Shown here: in pieces, positions 8,708 through 17,519 of the stretch | Layout: every line of letters begins with the position of its first letter | How positions within the stretch are numbered: the stretch's first letter is position 1 | Source: SIG710 sp045651985 | GTDB taxonomy: Bacteria; Bacillota; Clostridia; Oscillospirales; CAG-272 | DNA length: 64,000 bases | Direction of reading: 5' to 3' | Assembly: GCA_045651985.1 (NCBI GenBank) | Contig: JAZRTK010000026.1 | Span: forward strand, 178,271 to 242,270 | The notes under the pieces: generated by a model | Database searches by the model: none | Told to the model about the DNA's origin: nothing | Seen by the model: only the letters and a program-made list of their open reading frames with translations | Translations under genes and position numbers: made by a program

Positions 8708-11305
8708 GTGGAAAACAACAGAAAAAAGGCGGCAGTTGGCATACTCGCCCACGTTGACGCGGGAAAGACCACGCTTTCCGAGGCTCTGCTTTTTTGCGCG
8801 GGAGCGTTGCGTAAGATCGGCCGCGTGGACCGCGGCGACGCTTTCCTTGACAATAATGATATTGAGAGGGAGCGCGGGATAACCGTTTTTTCAAAGCAGG
8901 CGATGCTTTCATTTCCCGAAACGGATATTACCCTCATCGACACTCCCGGTCACGTTGACTTTTCGGGCGAGGCGGAGAGAACCCTGGCGGTTCTTGACTA
9001 CGCGGTTCTCGTGGTAAGCGGCAGCGAGGGCGTGCAGTCACATACCAAGACTATCTGGAATCTGCTTTGCCACCACGGTGTGCCCACGTTTGTCTTTGTT
9101 AACAAGATGGATATTTCGTTTTATGAGACCGCCGCTATTATGAGGAGCCTGCGCAACGCGCTGGATAGCGCATGCGTGGATTTTTCCGACACGTCGTCTT
9201 CCGAATTTTGCGAGGAGGCGGCAAGCCTTGACGAGAATATTCTTGAGAGCTTTCTTGACAGCGGCGAGGTCAAGACGGAGGATCTGCAGAATGCAATTCT
9301 GGGCAGACGCATAATTCCCTGTTTTTTCGGATCGGCGCTGAAAAACGAGGGTGTTGAGGAGTTTGCCGCGGGGCTTTGTAAGTATATTAAAGCGAAAAAG
9401 TACCCCGACACCTTTGGCGCGCGGGTTTATAAGATCACGAGAGATGCGAAAAACGCAAGACTGACTCACTTGAAAATTACGGGCGGCACGTTGGCGTCAA
9501 AGATGATGATAGGCGAAGAAAAGATCGACCGGATCAGATTTTACTCGGGCGAAAAATTCACCACCGTCGAAAAAGCGGAAGCGGGGGATATCTGCACCGT
9601 CACGGGGCTTAACTTGACCTACGCGGGTCAAGGTCTTGGCTTTGAAATGGAGGGGGGACGCCCGAAAATCGAGCCGATTTTGGCTTATAGCGTCAAAATT
9701 CTTGACGGCACTGCGCCCGCAATAGCTTACGACCGCTTAAAGCTGCTCTGCGAGGAGGATCCGCTTTTGGCAGTCAATTGGGACGAACGAGCGCAGGAGA
9801 GCGGAGTTCGTGTCATGGGCGAGATCCAGCTGCAGGTGCTTCGCCGCACGGTCCGTGACCGATTTGGTATCGAGATAGACTTTGGCGCGGGGCGCATTGT
9901 ATATAAGGAAACTATTCGCGGGTCGGTTGAAGGCGTGGGACATTTTGAGCCTTTGCGACACTACGCCGAGGTACACCTGCTCCTTGAAGAAGGGGACGAG
10001 GGCAGCGGACTTGTTTTTGACACCCTATGCTCGGATAAGATCCTGACACAGAATCTCCAGCGACTTGTGCTGACGCACCTAGCGGAAAAGACCCACCGCG
10101 GCGTTTTGACAGGCGCACCCATTACAGACATGAAAATCACCTTGATTTCGGGCAAGGCGCACTTGAAGCACACCGAGGGCGGCGACTTCAGACAGGCGAC
10201 ATACCGCGCGGTGCGTCAAGGGTTGATGAAGGCGGAAAGTGTGCTTCTTGAGCCATATTACGACTTTGAAATAACCGTCCCCGCCGACGCGGTGGGGCGT
10301 CTCATGAATGACATAAACCGTATGGGCGGAGATTTTGAAATAAAGGATGCGGGCGAATGTGAGACCACCTTGACGGGAAGCGCGGCGGTGTCCGAGCTTC
10401 GGGAATACCCCCGTGAGCTGACCGCATATACCCGTGGCGAGGGCAGAATTCTTCTGACACTTTCGGGCTATCGACCTGCTGTACGTCAGGACGAGATCGT
10501 GGCGGCGTCGGGCTACGACCCCGAATCGGACCTGCGAAACAGTCCCGATTCGGTCTTCTGCTCGGGCGGTGCGGGCTTTAACGTAAAATGGGATCAGGTT
10601 GAGGAATATATGCACATAGAGGGCTGCGATGGCAGCGAGCCCGAGCCCGTGGAAAGCGCTGATGCGCTTCCCGCGACCCGACGCCGCCGAGGTGTGTCCT
10701 ACGCCGACGCGTTGGCGCTTGACAAAGAATTGGTTAGCATTTTTGAGCGGACCTACGGGCCCATTCGGCGTAAAAAAGTCAGCGACGGCCCCACCAGACG
10801 GGATTACGACGAAAAAAAACCGCCGAAAAAGCCTAAAAAAGAGGCTTCTGTCCTGCCAGAATTCGTTCTGGTGGACGGTTACAATATAATTTTCGCTTGG
10901 GACGACCTGAAAAAGATCGCCCAGGACAATCTGAACCTGGCTCGCAAGCTTCTGACCGACATTCTCTGCAACTATCAGGGCTATCGGGGCTGCGGCTTGA
11001 TTCTTGTCTTTGACGCCTACAAGGTGGCAGGCGGACGGGGCTCGGTTGAAAAAGAGGGCGGGATAAGCGTGGTCTACACCAAGGAGGCGGAGACCGCCGA
11101 TGCGTACATCGAACGCGTGACCTACGAGATCGGCAAGAAGTATCGCGTGCGCGTTGCGACCTCTGACAATCTGGAGCAGATAATCGTCTTGGGTCACGGC
11201 GCGGAGAGAGTTTCGGCCAGGGCCTTTTATGACGAGGTGAGGAAAGTTGCCTCGGAGATATCCGACGAGGTGGAAAAATTGAATCGCTCCGCCAAGCCCC
11301 TTTAA
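8708..11305 (+). CDS. Tet(M)/EF-G-like ribosome-protection GTPase fused to a C-terminal NYN (YacP/Rae1-like) domain
   Basis: An 865-residue translational GTPase. G1 is AHVDAGKTTL (residues 14-23), G3 is DTPGH (78-82), G4 is NKMD (132-135), and the EF-G-like domains II-V follow to about residue 640, including KETIRGSVEGVGHFEP and the PYYDFEITVPADAVGRLMND segment. After a basic linker rich in Lys/Pro (about 690-718), residues 719-850 form a NYN/PIN-like domain: VLVDGYNIIFAW with the catalytic-type Asp at 723, LILVFDAYKV, and VATSDNLEQIIV. YacP (Rae1) of Bacillus cleaves mRNA in the ribosomal A site; ribosome-protection proteins also bind near the A site. Start is GTG, with GGGGGAG 7 bp upstream. 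Real drug resistance is unproven. Confidence 0.9.
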   Translation: MENNRKKAAVGILAHVDAGKTTLSEALLFCAGALRKIGRVDRGDAFLDNNDIERERGITVFSKQAMLSFPETDITLIDTPGHVDFSGEAERTLAVLDYAVLVVSGSEGVQSHTKTIWNLLCHHGVPTFVFVNKMDISFYETAAIMRSLRNALDSACVDFSDTSSSEFCEEAASLDENILESFLDSGEVKTEDLQNAILGRRIIPCFFGSALKNEGVEEFAAGLCKYIKAKKYPDTFGARVYKITRDAKNARLTHLKITGGTLASKMMIGEEKIDRIRFYSGEKFTTVEKAEAGDICTVTGLNLTYAGQGLGFEMEGGRPKIEPILAYSVKILDGTAPAIAYDRLKLLCEEDPLLAVNWDERAQESGVRVMGEIQLQVLRRTVRDRFGIEIDFGAGRIVYKETIRGSVEGVGHFEPLRHYAEVHLLLEEGDEGSGLVFDTLCSDKILTQNLQRLVLTHLAEKTHRGVLTGAPITDMKITLISGKAHLKHTEGGDFRQATYRAVRQGLMKAESVLLEPYYDFEITVPADAVGRLMNDINRMGGDFEIKDAGECETTLTGSAAVSELREYPRELTAYTRGEGRILLTLSGYRPAVRQDEIVAASGYDPESDLRNSPDSVFCSGGAGFNVKWDQVEEYMHIEGCDGSEPEPVESADALPATRRRRGVSYADALALDKELVSIFERTYGPIRRKKVSDGPTRRDYDEKKPPKKPKKEASVLPEFVLVDGYNIIFAWDDLKKIAQDNLNLARKLLTDILCNYQGYRGCGLILVFDAYKVAGGRGSVEKEGGISVVYTKEAETADAYIERVTYEIGKKYRVRVATSDNLEQIIVLGHGAERVSARAFYDEVRKVASEISDEVEKLNRSAKPL

Positions 11306-11317
11306 AAAGGGGCTTGG
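11292..11317 (+). terminator. Hairpin overlapping the end of the GTPase-NYN gene
   Basis: CCAAGCCCCTTT (11292-11303) can pair with AAAGGGGCTTGG (11306-11317); the stem includes the last codons and part of the stop. It precedes a second hairpin at 11338 and resembles the GGGGCTTGG text near 41095. Confidence 0.55.
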
Positions 11318-11337
11318 ACTCCCCAAACTAAAAGGAC

Positions 11338-11367
11338 AAAAACGATGGCTAAATGCCATCGTTTTTT
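11338..11367 (+). terminator. Terminator hairpin of the CGATGG family
   Basis: AAAAACGATGGC, TAAAT loop, GCCATCGTTTTTT. Ends the GTPase-NYN transcript. Between here and the S-layer promoter at 11497 I see nothing else recognisable. Confidence 0.85.
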
Positions 11368-11496
11368 GTTTGACAGGAATATTCGCCCCTTTTCGTCGAA
11401 ATCCTACCTTTTTATCATATATACGCGCGTAAGATCGGCGTCGCAATATTAAACCCTATTTATTATTACGCTAAAATTACACATAAGAAAAACCTA

Positions 11497-11525
11497 TTGC
11501 CAAATAAATGCAGATGTGGTAAGAT
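11497..11525 (+). promoter_or_regulatory. Promoter of the S-layer gene
   Basis: TTGCCA (11497-11502), 17-bp spacer, TAAGAT (11520-11525) preceded by TGTGG. The implied transcript start near 11532 gives a leader of about 160 nt. Confidence 0.65.
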
Positions 11526-11540
11526 GTAAGCACAGTGAAA

Positions 11541-11650
11541 GACTGCCGGATGTTCATGCCATCGGAACGGATTGATATCCGATGACAGCTAAGTCGGGTA
11601 TGAGCGACAATACGGACCGACGTGGCGGCAGATTGAAGGCAGCCGACTTC
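11541..11650 (+). promoter_or_regulatory. Structured 5' leader of the S-layer gene (candidate riboswitch or stability element)
   Basis: Direct pairing by eye gives a three-way junction: P1 CTGCCG 11543-11548 with CGGCAG 11626-11631; P2 CATCGGA 11560-11566 with TCCGATG 11578-11584; P3 GTCGG 11593-11597 with CCGAC 11617-11621. A competing 7-bp helix is possible between AAGTCGG 11591-11597 and CCGACTT 11643-11649, and CTGCC 11543-11547 could also pair with GGCAG 11638-11642. Between P2 and P3 lies GACAGCTAA (11583-11591), reminiscent of the conserved stretch in ydaO c-di-AMP riboswitches, but the rest is too short for that class. Could equally be an mRNA-stabilising leader. Confidence 0.45.
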
Positions 11651-11690
11651 ACTTAAAAAAAATATATTTTTTTGAAGGAGAAACAAAACT

Positions 11691-14600
11691 ATGAAGAATT
11701 TTAACAAAATTCTTGCTCTGGTGCTCGCTCTCATGATGCTCATCAGTGTAGTTGTAGTAGTTCCTGCAAGCGCTGCAGAAGTTACATTCAACACAACTGC
11801 TCTTGAGCGTCTTGTAAAGCTCGGCATCTACAAGGGTTACGGCGCTAACGAGCTTGGCGAGAATGACGACGTAACTCGTGAGCAGATGGCAATGTTTGTT
11901 GCACGTGTTTCCACCGGTAAGGTTGCAAACGACGCATGGGCAAACTTTGTTAACGACACACCTTTCAAGGACATCGCTGATCGTCCTGCAGTAAACATCG
12001 CAGCAATCGCTTACGCTTATGATGAGGGTATCATCATCGGTAGATCCGCTGACGTGTTCGATCCTAAGGGCAACGTATCCTACCAGGAAGCGCTCACAAT
12101 GGTAGTTCGTGCACTCGTTGGTTACGAAGAGACAAAGAATCTCAAGTATCCTGAAGGCTTCATCAACGCAGCTATTAAGATGGGTCTCACAGAGGGCATC
12201 TCCGGCGTTGCATACGCTGACAAGGCAATCCGTGGCGTAACAGCTACAATCCTCTACAATGCACTCAATGTTGAGTATGTTGAGTGGAGCTGGGGTCCTT
12301 GGGAGCAGATCAACACATTTGCTAACAAGTTCAACCTTTCCACAGGTAAGTACATGCTCACATCTGTAACAGAGGAGCGTTACCTTACTTCTCTTGACGT
12401 TAAGAACGATAAGAAGCAGGAGTTCACTCAGACATTCCCCGGCACAAACGCTTGTGTTGACGGCGACTACGTTGTATTCACAACTCTTAATGACGATGTA
12501 ACTCTCGATGCAACAGCTGACAGAGTCGTTCTTGCAGCTGAGCTTGCTGATGACCTTGGTGCAGACCTCGCAAAGAAGATCGGCTACGTTTACGACCTCA
12601 CATTCGAGGGCGAAAAGCTCGCATGGGTTGACGAGTACGCTGGTACAACATACAAGGACTATGGTAAGACAGAGAACAAGATTACAACAACAACCGTTAA
12701 GGACGAGGGCGTTAACAAGACAGTTCTCGTTGTAGACAATCAGAAGTATGACAATACTGTTGATAAGGTTGATCTTGAGTCCAAGAACCCCACAAAGGTT
12801 TATGACCTCCGTCTCTTCGAGTACAACAAGACCGCTATGGCGGACGGCGTTGCATTCGTAGCTAAGACTACTCTTGACGGCGTTAATGACAACAAGTTCC
12901 AGGAAGTTACTCTCTTCGATACCAACAAGGACGGCATGTACGACTACGGTATCTATGCTCCTTACTACATTGGTAACCGTACCACAAAGAAGGATGGCAA
13001 CAGCGTAGAGCACTTCAATATGCCTACAGCTGCTGATTATGATTTCCAGACAAAGACAAGCTCTTCTGTTGATACTAACTCTGCATACAACATGACAAAG
13101 AGCTGGAACCTCCAGGGCAACCTTACAAAGGTTTCCACATGGGATAGACTCTATGTTTACAAGGTTAACCCCGTTTCCATGGACATTGACGTTATCCAGG
13201 AACTTAAGCGTACAACTGTTGGTAGCCTGACAAAGATCGTTAACGACGCTCTTACAGGCGCTCTTAAGACCGTTACAGTTGGCGGCAAGGAGTTTGCTAA
13301 CATCAACGTGCTCACAGACGTTGACCTTAAGGGTGTTGAAGGCGCTATCGCGTTCGAATACGCTGACAGAATGCCTACAGAGCTTCGTGCTGCGAACCCT
13401 GTTGCAAGCTGGGAGGGCATTTTCGAGGATATCATCGGTAATCCCGGATACGGCGAAATGCAGATCCACGAGCTCGCAGGCTACACTCTCATCGGCTGGC
13501 CTACTTTCGTTCGCAACTACAAGTTCGTAGCATTCGACTGGGCTGACGCTGTATTCTCTATGGAGGATAATATCCTCGTTGTAGACCGCGCTCTTACAGA
13601 TGCATCCGGTAACTACAAGAAGATCAAGATCGCTTCTATCGACAACGGTATAGGCGGTGTTGCATGCAAGACCTTCGACGCAATGGAGATCGAAGCATTC
13701 TTCAACACTATTGATGTTCTCTACGGTCCTCAGGCCGATCTCAACCAGTACAACATGTACTACAACGAAGCAAGACGTGCAGCTATCATGGCTACTGAAG
13801 AGTACGCTAAGCAGCTCCGTCTCAACATCATGGAAGAGATCAACGGTGCAGTTGACGGAACACCTGAGTTCTATGCAATCACAGGTCAGGACGCAGCCGG
13901 CAACCTCAAGCTCACAGACGTTGACTATGATAACCTCGCTCTCGTAAGCTACGCTACGAGCAAGCAGAACAACAATAGCACAGTTAAGACAAATACTATT
14001 GAGTTCATCAATGGTATTGCTAAGGGCCAGTTTGCTACAGATTCCCAGGATACAAAGATTGTTTCTAAGTCTTCCAACATCGTTGTTACAGATTCTACTG
14101 TATTCACGATCGTTGCAGCTGACGGTATCTTCACATTCACAGGTAAGCCCGACAACGGCGATAAGCTCGATCTCGTGAAGGCTACAACATTCCTTATCGC
14201 AGCTAACACTTCCGAGATCATGCTTGTTGATACAACTCGTTCCATCAACCAGATCGCTCAGGGCGACGTTGAGTACGTTGGCAAGTTCCTCACTGTTGAC
14301 AACCAGTTCGAGAAGAAGGTAATCACAGACACATGGGCATTCAACGCTAACACTAACAACTGTCCTCAGGGCTTCAAGTGGCTCGTTGACAACGCTTACC
14401 TCATCACATCTGATACTAAGCTTGAGACTGTTACACTTGACGGTGTAGTTATCTACACATACACTAACCTCTATGACCTCGTAGCTTGCAAGAATGTTGA
14501 AAAGACATTCACAAAGGCGCTTGACCTCACGATCGGTAAGGTTGTTGTAGTTGACAGAGTTGCTGGTATCGTTGAAAACGCAACTCTCGCAAGCGTATTC

Positions 14601-14852
14601 CACGAATACGGTGCAAACAACGTTAACTGGACAGAAGACACTTACGTTGGTAAGTTCGTATCCGGTTCTACTGTTGGTTACTACGAGTTCGCTAATGCTG
14701 GTAAGCTCATCGGCGTAACTCCCAGCTTCGTAATCATCACACGTACTTCCAGCAAGGTAACTGTTTCCACAACGATCGGTGACCTTAAGGAAGACGCAAC
14801 CGTTTACTACACATTGGTTAACGGTGTTCCCACAGGTTACGCTATCCAGTAA
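11691..14852 (+). CDS. S-layer homology (SLH) domain surface protein, probable S-layer subunit
   Basis: A 1053-residue secreted protein. Signal peptide MKNFNKILALVLALMMLISV then a likely cut after PASA (about residue 28). Three SLH-type repeats follow: about 32-85 (LERLVKLGIYKGYG, then DDVTREQMAMFVARV), 88-150 (FKDIADRPAVNIAAIAYAYD, YQEALTMVVRALVGY) and 152-203 (INAAIKMGLTEG, IRGVTATILYNAL). SLH domains anchor to pyruvylated wall polymer, linking it to the CsaB-like fusion at 4.3 kb. The rest (about 205-1053) is a beta-rich, Asn/Thr/Asp-rich region I do not recognise. Codon use is strikingly restricted (GCT/GCA, AAC, AAG, CTC, ACA), unlike neighbours and typical of very high expression. Ribosome site GAAGGAG is 10 bp upstream. 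Confidence 0.9.
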   Translation: MKNFNKILALVLALMMLISVVVVVPASAAEVTFNTTALERLVKLGIYKGYGANELGENDDVTREQMAMFVARVSTGKVANDAWANFVNDTPFKDIADRPAVNIAAIAYAYDEGIIIGRSADVFDPKGNVSYQEALTMVVRALVGYEETKNLKYPEGFINAAIKMGLTEGISGVAYADKAIRGVTATILYNALNVEYVEWSWGPWEQINTFANKFNLSTGKYMLTSVTEERYLTSLDVKNDKKQEFTQTFPGTNACVDGDYVVFTTLNDDVTLDATADRVVLAAELADDLGADLAKKIGYVYDLTFEGEKLAWVDEYAGTTYKDYGKTENKITTTTVKDEGVNKTVLVVDNQKYDNTVDKVDLESKNPTKVYDLRLFEYNKTAMADGVAFVAKTTLDGVNDNKFQEVTLFDTNKDGMYDYGIYAPYYIGNRTTKKDGNSVEHFNMPTAADYDFQTKTSSSVDTNSAYNMTKSWNLQGNLTKVSTWDRLYVYKVNPVSMDIDVIQELKRTTVGSLTKIVNDALTGALKTVTVGGKEFANINVLTDVDLKGVEGAIAFEYADRMPTELRAANPVASWEGIFEDIIGNPGYGEMQIHELAGYTLIGWPTFVRNYKFVAFDWADAVFSMEDNILVVDRALTDASGNYKKIKIASIDNGIGGVACKTFDAMEIEAFFNTIDVLYGPQADLNQYNMYYNEARRAAIMATEEYAKQLRLNIMEEINGAVDGTPEFYAITGQDAAGNLKLTDVDYDNLALVSYATSKQNNNSTVKTNTIEFINGIAKGQFATDSQDTKIVSKSSNIVVTDSTVFTIVAADGIFTFTGKPDNGDKLDLVKATTFLIAANTSEIMLVDTTRSINQIAQGDVEYVGKFLTVDNQFEKKVITDTWAFNANTNNCPQGFKWLVDNAYLITSDTKLETVTLDGVVIYTYTNLYDLVACKNVEKTFTKALDLTIGKVVVVDRVAGIVENATLASVFHEYGANNVNWTEDTYVGKFVSGSTVGYYEFANAGKLIGVTPSFVIITRTSSKVTVSTTIGDLKEDATVYYTLVNGVPTGYAIQ

Positions 14853-14885
14853 TCAAAAACAGTTAAAGTTAGTTAAATAACTTTG

Positions 14886-14913
14886 GGGCAGTCCCTTCGG
14901 GGACTGCCCTTTT
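14886..14913 (+). terminator. Strong UUCG-loop terminator of the S-layer gene
   Basis: GGGCAGTCCC (14886-14895), TTCG, GGGACTGCCC (14900-14909), then TTTT. A 10-bp GC-rich stem with a stabilising tetraloop, fitting a highly expressed gene. Confidence 0.95.
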
Positions 14914-14960
14914 GCCTTTTGATTTTGGGGTACGCCCCCTTTTCAACGGGGCATGAAAAG

Positions 14961-14988
14961 TCCCCCGAGGGATCAGTCCCTCGGGGGA
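14961..14988. terminator. Hairpin terminator between S-layer gene and feoAB
   Basis: TCCCCCGAGGGA (14961-14972), TCAG, TCCCTCGGGGGA (14977-14988), a 12-bp perfect stem. On the minus strand it lies just after feoAB; T-rich sequence also follows on the plus side. Confidence 0.85.
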
Positions 14989-15019
14989 TAAATTTTATTT
15001 TCCAACTTGAAAGTAAGAA

Positions 15020-17356
15020 TCAGGTACTTCCTATAACATATACGCCGTAGGCGCAGATCCACGCCAAAGCGCACTGAAGAATTACGACTCCCGCCGACCA
15101 TTTCGCGCCAAGCTCACGCTTAATGGAGGCAACAGCCGCCACGCAAGGGGTGTAGAGCAGACAGAAGGTAAGAAGTGCGGCGGCAGCCGCAGGAGTAAGT
15201 ACGGCTTTGAGAGCTTCTCCCGAGCCGAAAAGTACCGTCAGGGTCGAAACAACGCTCTCCTTTGCCATAAATCCTGTAACAAGAGCCGTGGAGAACCGCC
15301 AGTCCCCAAAGCCGAGAGGTGCGAATATGGGGGCGACGAAGCCGGAAAGTACGGCTAAAATACTGTCCCTTGAGTCCTGGACCACGCGGAATGTGGGGCT
15401 GAAAGACTGCAAGAACCAGATAAGAACGGTGGCAACAAAAATGAACGTAAATGCCCTCTGCAAAAAGTCCTTTGCTTTCTCCCAAAGGAGTCGGAGGACG
15501 TTTTTGGCGGCGGGCATACGGTAGTTGGGAAGCTCCATTACAAAGGGGACTGCCTCGCCGCGAAAAAGCGTACCGCGAAAGACCAGTGCTGTCAAAATGC
15601 CCACGACGATTCCGCCGAAGTAAAGAATGATCACTGCCGCGGCTGTGTACCCGGGGAAGAACGTATTTGCAAGAAAGCCGTAAATGGGAAGCTTTGCACT
15701 GCAACTCATAAAAGGCGTGAGCAGTACGGTCATTTTACGGTCGCGTTCAGAGGGAAGTGTGCGGCTCGCCATGACACCGGGAACGGTACAGCCAAAGCCG
15801 ATGAGCATGGGGACGATGCTTCGCCCCGAAAGACCGATCTTGCGCAAAAGTTTGTCCATGATAAAGGCAACCCGAGCCATGTAGCCGCTGTCTTCAAGTA
15901 TGGAAAGGAAGAAAAACAGGGTGACTATGGTCGGCAGGAAGGAAAGCACGCTTCCCACACCTCCGAAAATGGCGTCGATCACCAGAGAATGTATTGTTTC
16001 GTTTACTTTAAGCGAGGTCAAAAGACTGTCTGTGGCGTCTGTCAGCGCGCTGATGCCAAGCTCGGTCAGATTTGACAGAGCCAGACCCAAAACGCCAAAC
16101 GTTAAGTAGAACACCGTCGCCATAATTGCGACAAAGCAGGGGATAGCGGTGTATTTGCCCGTGAGCACTCGGTCGATACGGCGGCTTCGCAGGTGGGACT
16201 TGCTTTCCTTGGGCTTTACTACCGTATCGACGCAAATCTTGTTGATAAACGAGAATCTCATATCGGCAATTGCCGCCGCGCGGTCAAGACCGCGTTCCTG
16301 CTCCATCTGACAGATGATGTGCTCGATCATTTCCTTCTCGTTTTCATCAAGGGACAACTGCTCGGCAATAAGCGTCTCGCCCTCTGCCAGCTTGGTTGCG
16401 GCAAATCGAACGGGAATACCCGCCGCCTGTGCGTGGTCTTCGATCAAATGCATGATTCCGTGAAGACAGCGGTGTACGGCACCTCCCTTGTCGGTGGCAT
16501 CGCAAAAGTCCTGTCTGCCCGGTCTTTCCTGGTAACGCGTAACGTGGAGCGCGTGTGAGACCAGCTCGTCGATACCCTCGTTTTTCGCCGCCGAAATGGG
16601 AACTACGGGAATGCCGAGGGCGGATTCCATCTCATTTATGCGAATGGCACCGCCGTTTTCCCTTACCTCGTCCATCATATTAAGAGCCAGCACCATAGGA
16701 ATGTCAAGCTCCATTAACTGCATGGTCAGATAGAGGTTACGCTCAATGTTGGTAGCGTCAACAATGTTTATAATGCCTTTTGGGTGGCTTTCAAGTATAA
16801 AATTCCGCGAGACTATCTCCTCGCTTGAATAAGGGGACATTGAGTATATTCCGGGGAGGTCTGTAACGAGCGTGTCGGGCTTTCCCTTGATGGCTCCGTC
16901 CTTGCGGTCGACTGTCACGCCCGGGAAATTGCCCACGTGCTGGTTTGAGCCTGTGAGTTGGTTAAAAAGAGTGGTCTTTCCGCAGTTCTGGTTACCCGCT
17001 AAAGCAAAGGACAGCACCGAGCCGTCGGGTAAGGGGTCTCCGTCGCCCTTGACGTGGTACTTTCCGTCCTCCCCAAGACCCGGGTGGTGTATCAGACGTT
17101 TTCTTTGGGGAGCAGACTCGTGTACTTCGTCCTCGGCAGGCTCAATTTTGATGTTTTCCGCCTCAGCCAGACGCAGGGTCAGCTCGTAGCTGTTCACACG
17201 AACTTCCACGGGGTCGCCCATGGGGGCGTATTTCACCATGGTAAGGCGTGCGCTCGGGATAAGACCCATGTCAAGAAGGTGCTGGCGCAGAGCGCCCTCG
17301 CCTTCTACCGACAGAATTCTGCCGGATTTTCCGATTTCCAGTTCTTTCAGTGTCAT
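15020..17356 (-). CDS. feoB: Ferrous iron transporter, FeoA-FeoB fusion
   Basis: A 778-residue membrane protein importing Fe2+. Residues 1-72 are a FeoA (SH3-like) domain, MTLKELEIGKSGRILSVEGE to about NIKIEP. After a charged linker, residues about 113-280 are the G-protein domain: GNQNCGKTTLFNQLTG (G1), VGNFPGVTVDRKDG, DLPGIYSM (G3) and NMMDE (G4). From about 400 there are two Gate motifs and a core of around eight helices, including GFGCTVPGVMASRTL and PFMSCSAKLPIYG. Fused FeoAB is known in Clostridia and Bacteroidetes. Its promoter (17399-17427) is overlapped by a palindrome, suggesting metal-responsive repression. Confidence 0.97.
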   Translation of the reverse strand: MTLKELEIGKSGRILSVEGEGALRQHLLDMGLIPSARLTMVKYAPMGDPVEVRVNSYELTLRLAEAENIKIEPAEDEVHESAPQRKRLIHHPGLGEDGKYHVKGDGDPLPDGSVLSFALAGNQNCGKTTLFNQLTGSNQHVGNFPGVTVDRKDGAIKGKPDTLVTDLPGIYSMSPYSSEEIVSRNFILESHPKGIINIVDATNIERNLYLTMQLMELDIPMVLALNMMDEVRENGGAIRINEMESALGIPVVPISAAKNEGIDELVSHALHVTRYQERPGRQDFCDATDKGGAVHRCLHGIMHLIEDHAQAAGIPVRFAATKLAEGETLIAEQLSLDENEKEMIEHIICQMEQERGLDRAAAIADMRFSFINKICVDTVVKPKESKSHLRSRRIDRVLTGKYTAIPCFVAIMATVFYLTFGVLGLALSNLTELGISALTDATDSLLTSLKVNETIHSLVIDAIFGGVGSVLSFLPTIVTLFFFLSILEDSGYMARVAFIMDKLLRKIGLSGRSIVPMLIGFGCTVPGVMASRTLPSERDRKMTVLLTPFMSCSAKLPIYGFLANTFFPGYTAAAVIILYFGGIVVGILTALVFRGTLFRGEAVPFVMELPNYRMPAAKNVLRLLWEKAKDFLQRAFTFIFVATVLIWFLQSFSPTFRVVQDSRDSILAVLSGFVAPIFAPLGFGDWRFSTALVTGFMAKESVVSTLTVLFGSGEALKAVLTPAAAAALLTFCLLYTPCVAAVASIKRELGAKWSAGVVILQCALAWICAYGVYVIGST

Positions 17357-17398
17357 AAATGACTCTCCGTTTCTATGTATGCGCCCGCATACGCGTAG

Positions 17399-17427
17399 AT
17401 TATATCACAATTTAGTTGAATTTACAA
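17399..17427 (-). promoter_or_regulatory. Promoter of feoAB
   Basis: Minus strand TTGTAA (17422-17427), 17-bp spacer, TATAAT (17399-17404) preceded by TGTGA, about 45 bp upstream of the feoAB start. Confidence 0.7.
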
Positions 17428-17430
17428 CTA
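17413..17430. promoter_or_regulatory. Palindromic operator candidate over the feoAB promoter
   Basis: TAGTTG-AATTTA-CAACTA is a perfect 6-bp inverted repeat with a 6-bp centre, covering the -35 box and most of the spacer of feoAB. The position is that of a repressor site. The sequence does not look like the Bacillus Fur box; the TTAG...CTAA-like arms recall DtxR/MntR-family sites, but no such regulator is in the window. Confidence 0.55.
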
Positions 17431-17456
17431 TTTTAGACTCTAATTGAGAAAATTTA

Positions 17457-17485
17457 TTGACAATTTTTTACTAAAATGATATAAT
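17457..17485 (+). promoter_or_regulatory. Consensus promoter of the EamA-methyltransferase operon
   Basis: TTGACA (17457-17462), 17-bp spacer, TATAAT (17480-17485): perfect match to the vegetative consensus, 34 bp before the ATG. Confidence 0.9.
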
Positions 17486-17519
17486 TTGTCTTGAATTCCA
17501 CAAAGGAGGTACAAAATTT

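Noticed and set aside
8708..11305. Calling the GTPase-NYN gene a tetracycline resistance gene
   Set aside because: Sequence similarity to Tet(M)-type factors does not prove resistance; chromosomal housekeeping context, NYN fusion and lack of an inducible leader point elsewhere.
10079..11446. 455-codon minus-strand frame opposite the GTPase-NYN gene
   Set aside because: Antisense of a clearly identified protein; composition atypical and no ribosome site.
11541..11631. Full ydaO-yuaA c-di-AMP riboswitch call
   Set aside because: Only the GACAGCTAA word matches; the region is too short and lacks the other conserved stretches, so it is reported only as an unclassified structured leader.
11649..14603. 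984-codon open frame on the minus strand opposite the S-layer gene
   Set aside because: Its composition (very rich in Cys, Val, Ser, Leu and Asn) is the mirror of the extreme codon bias on the plus strand; no ribosome site and no recognisable domain. A shadow frame.
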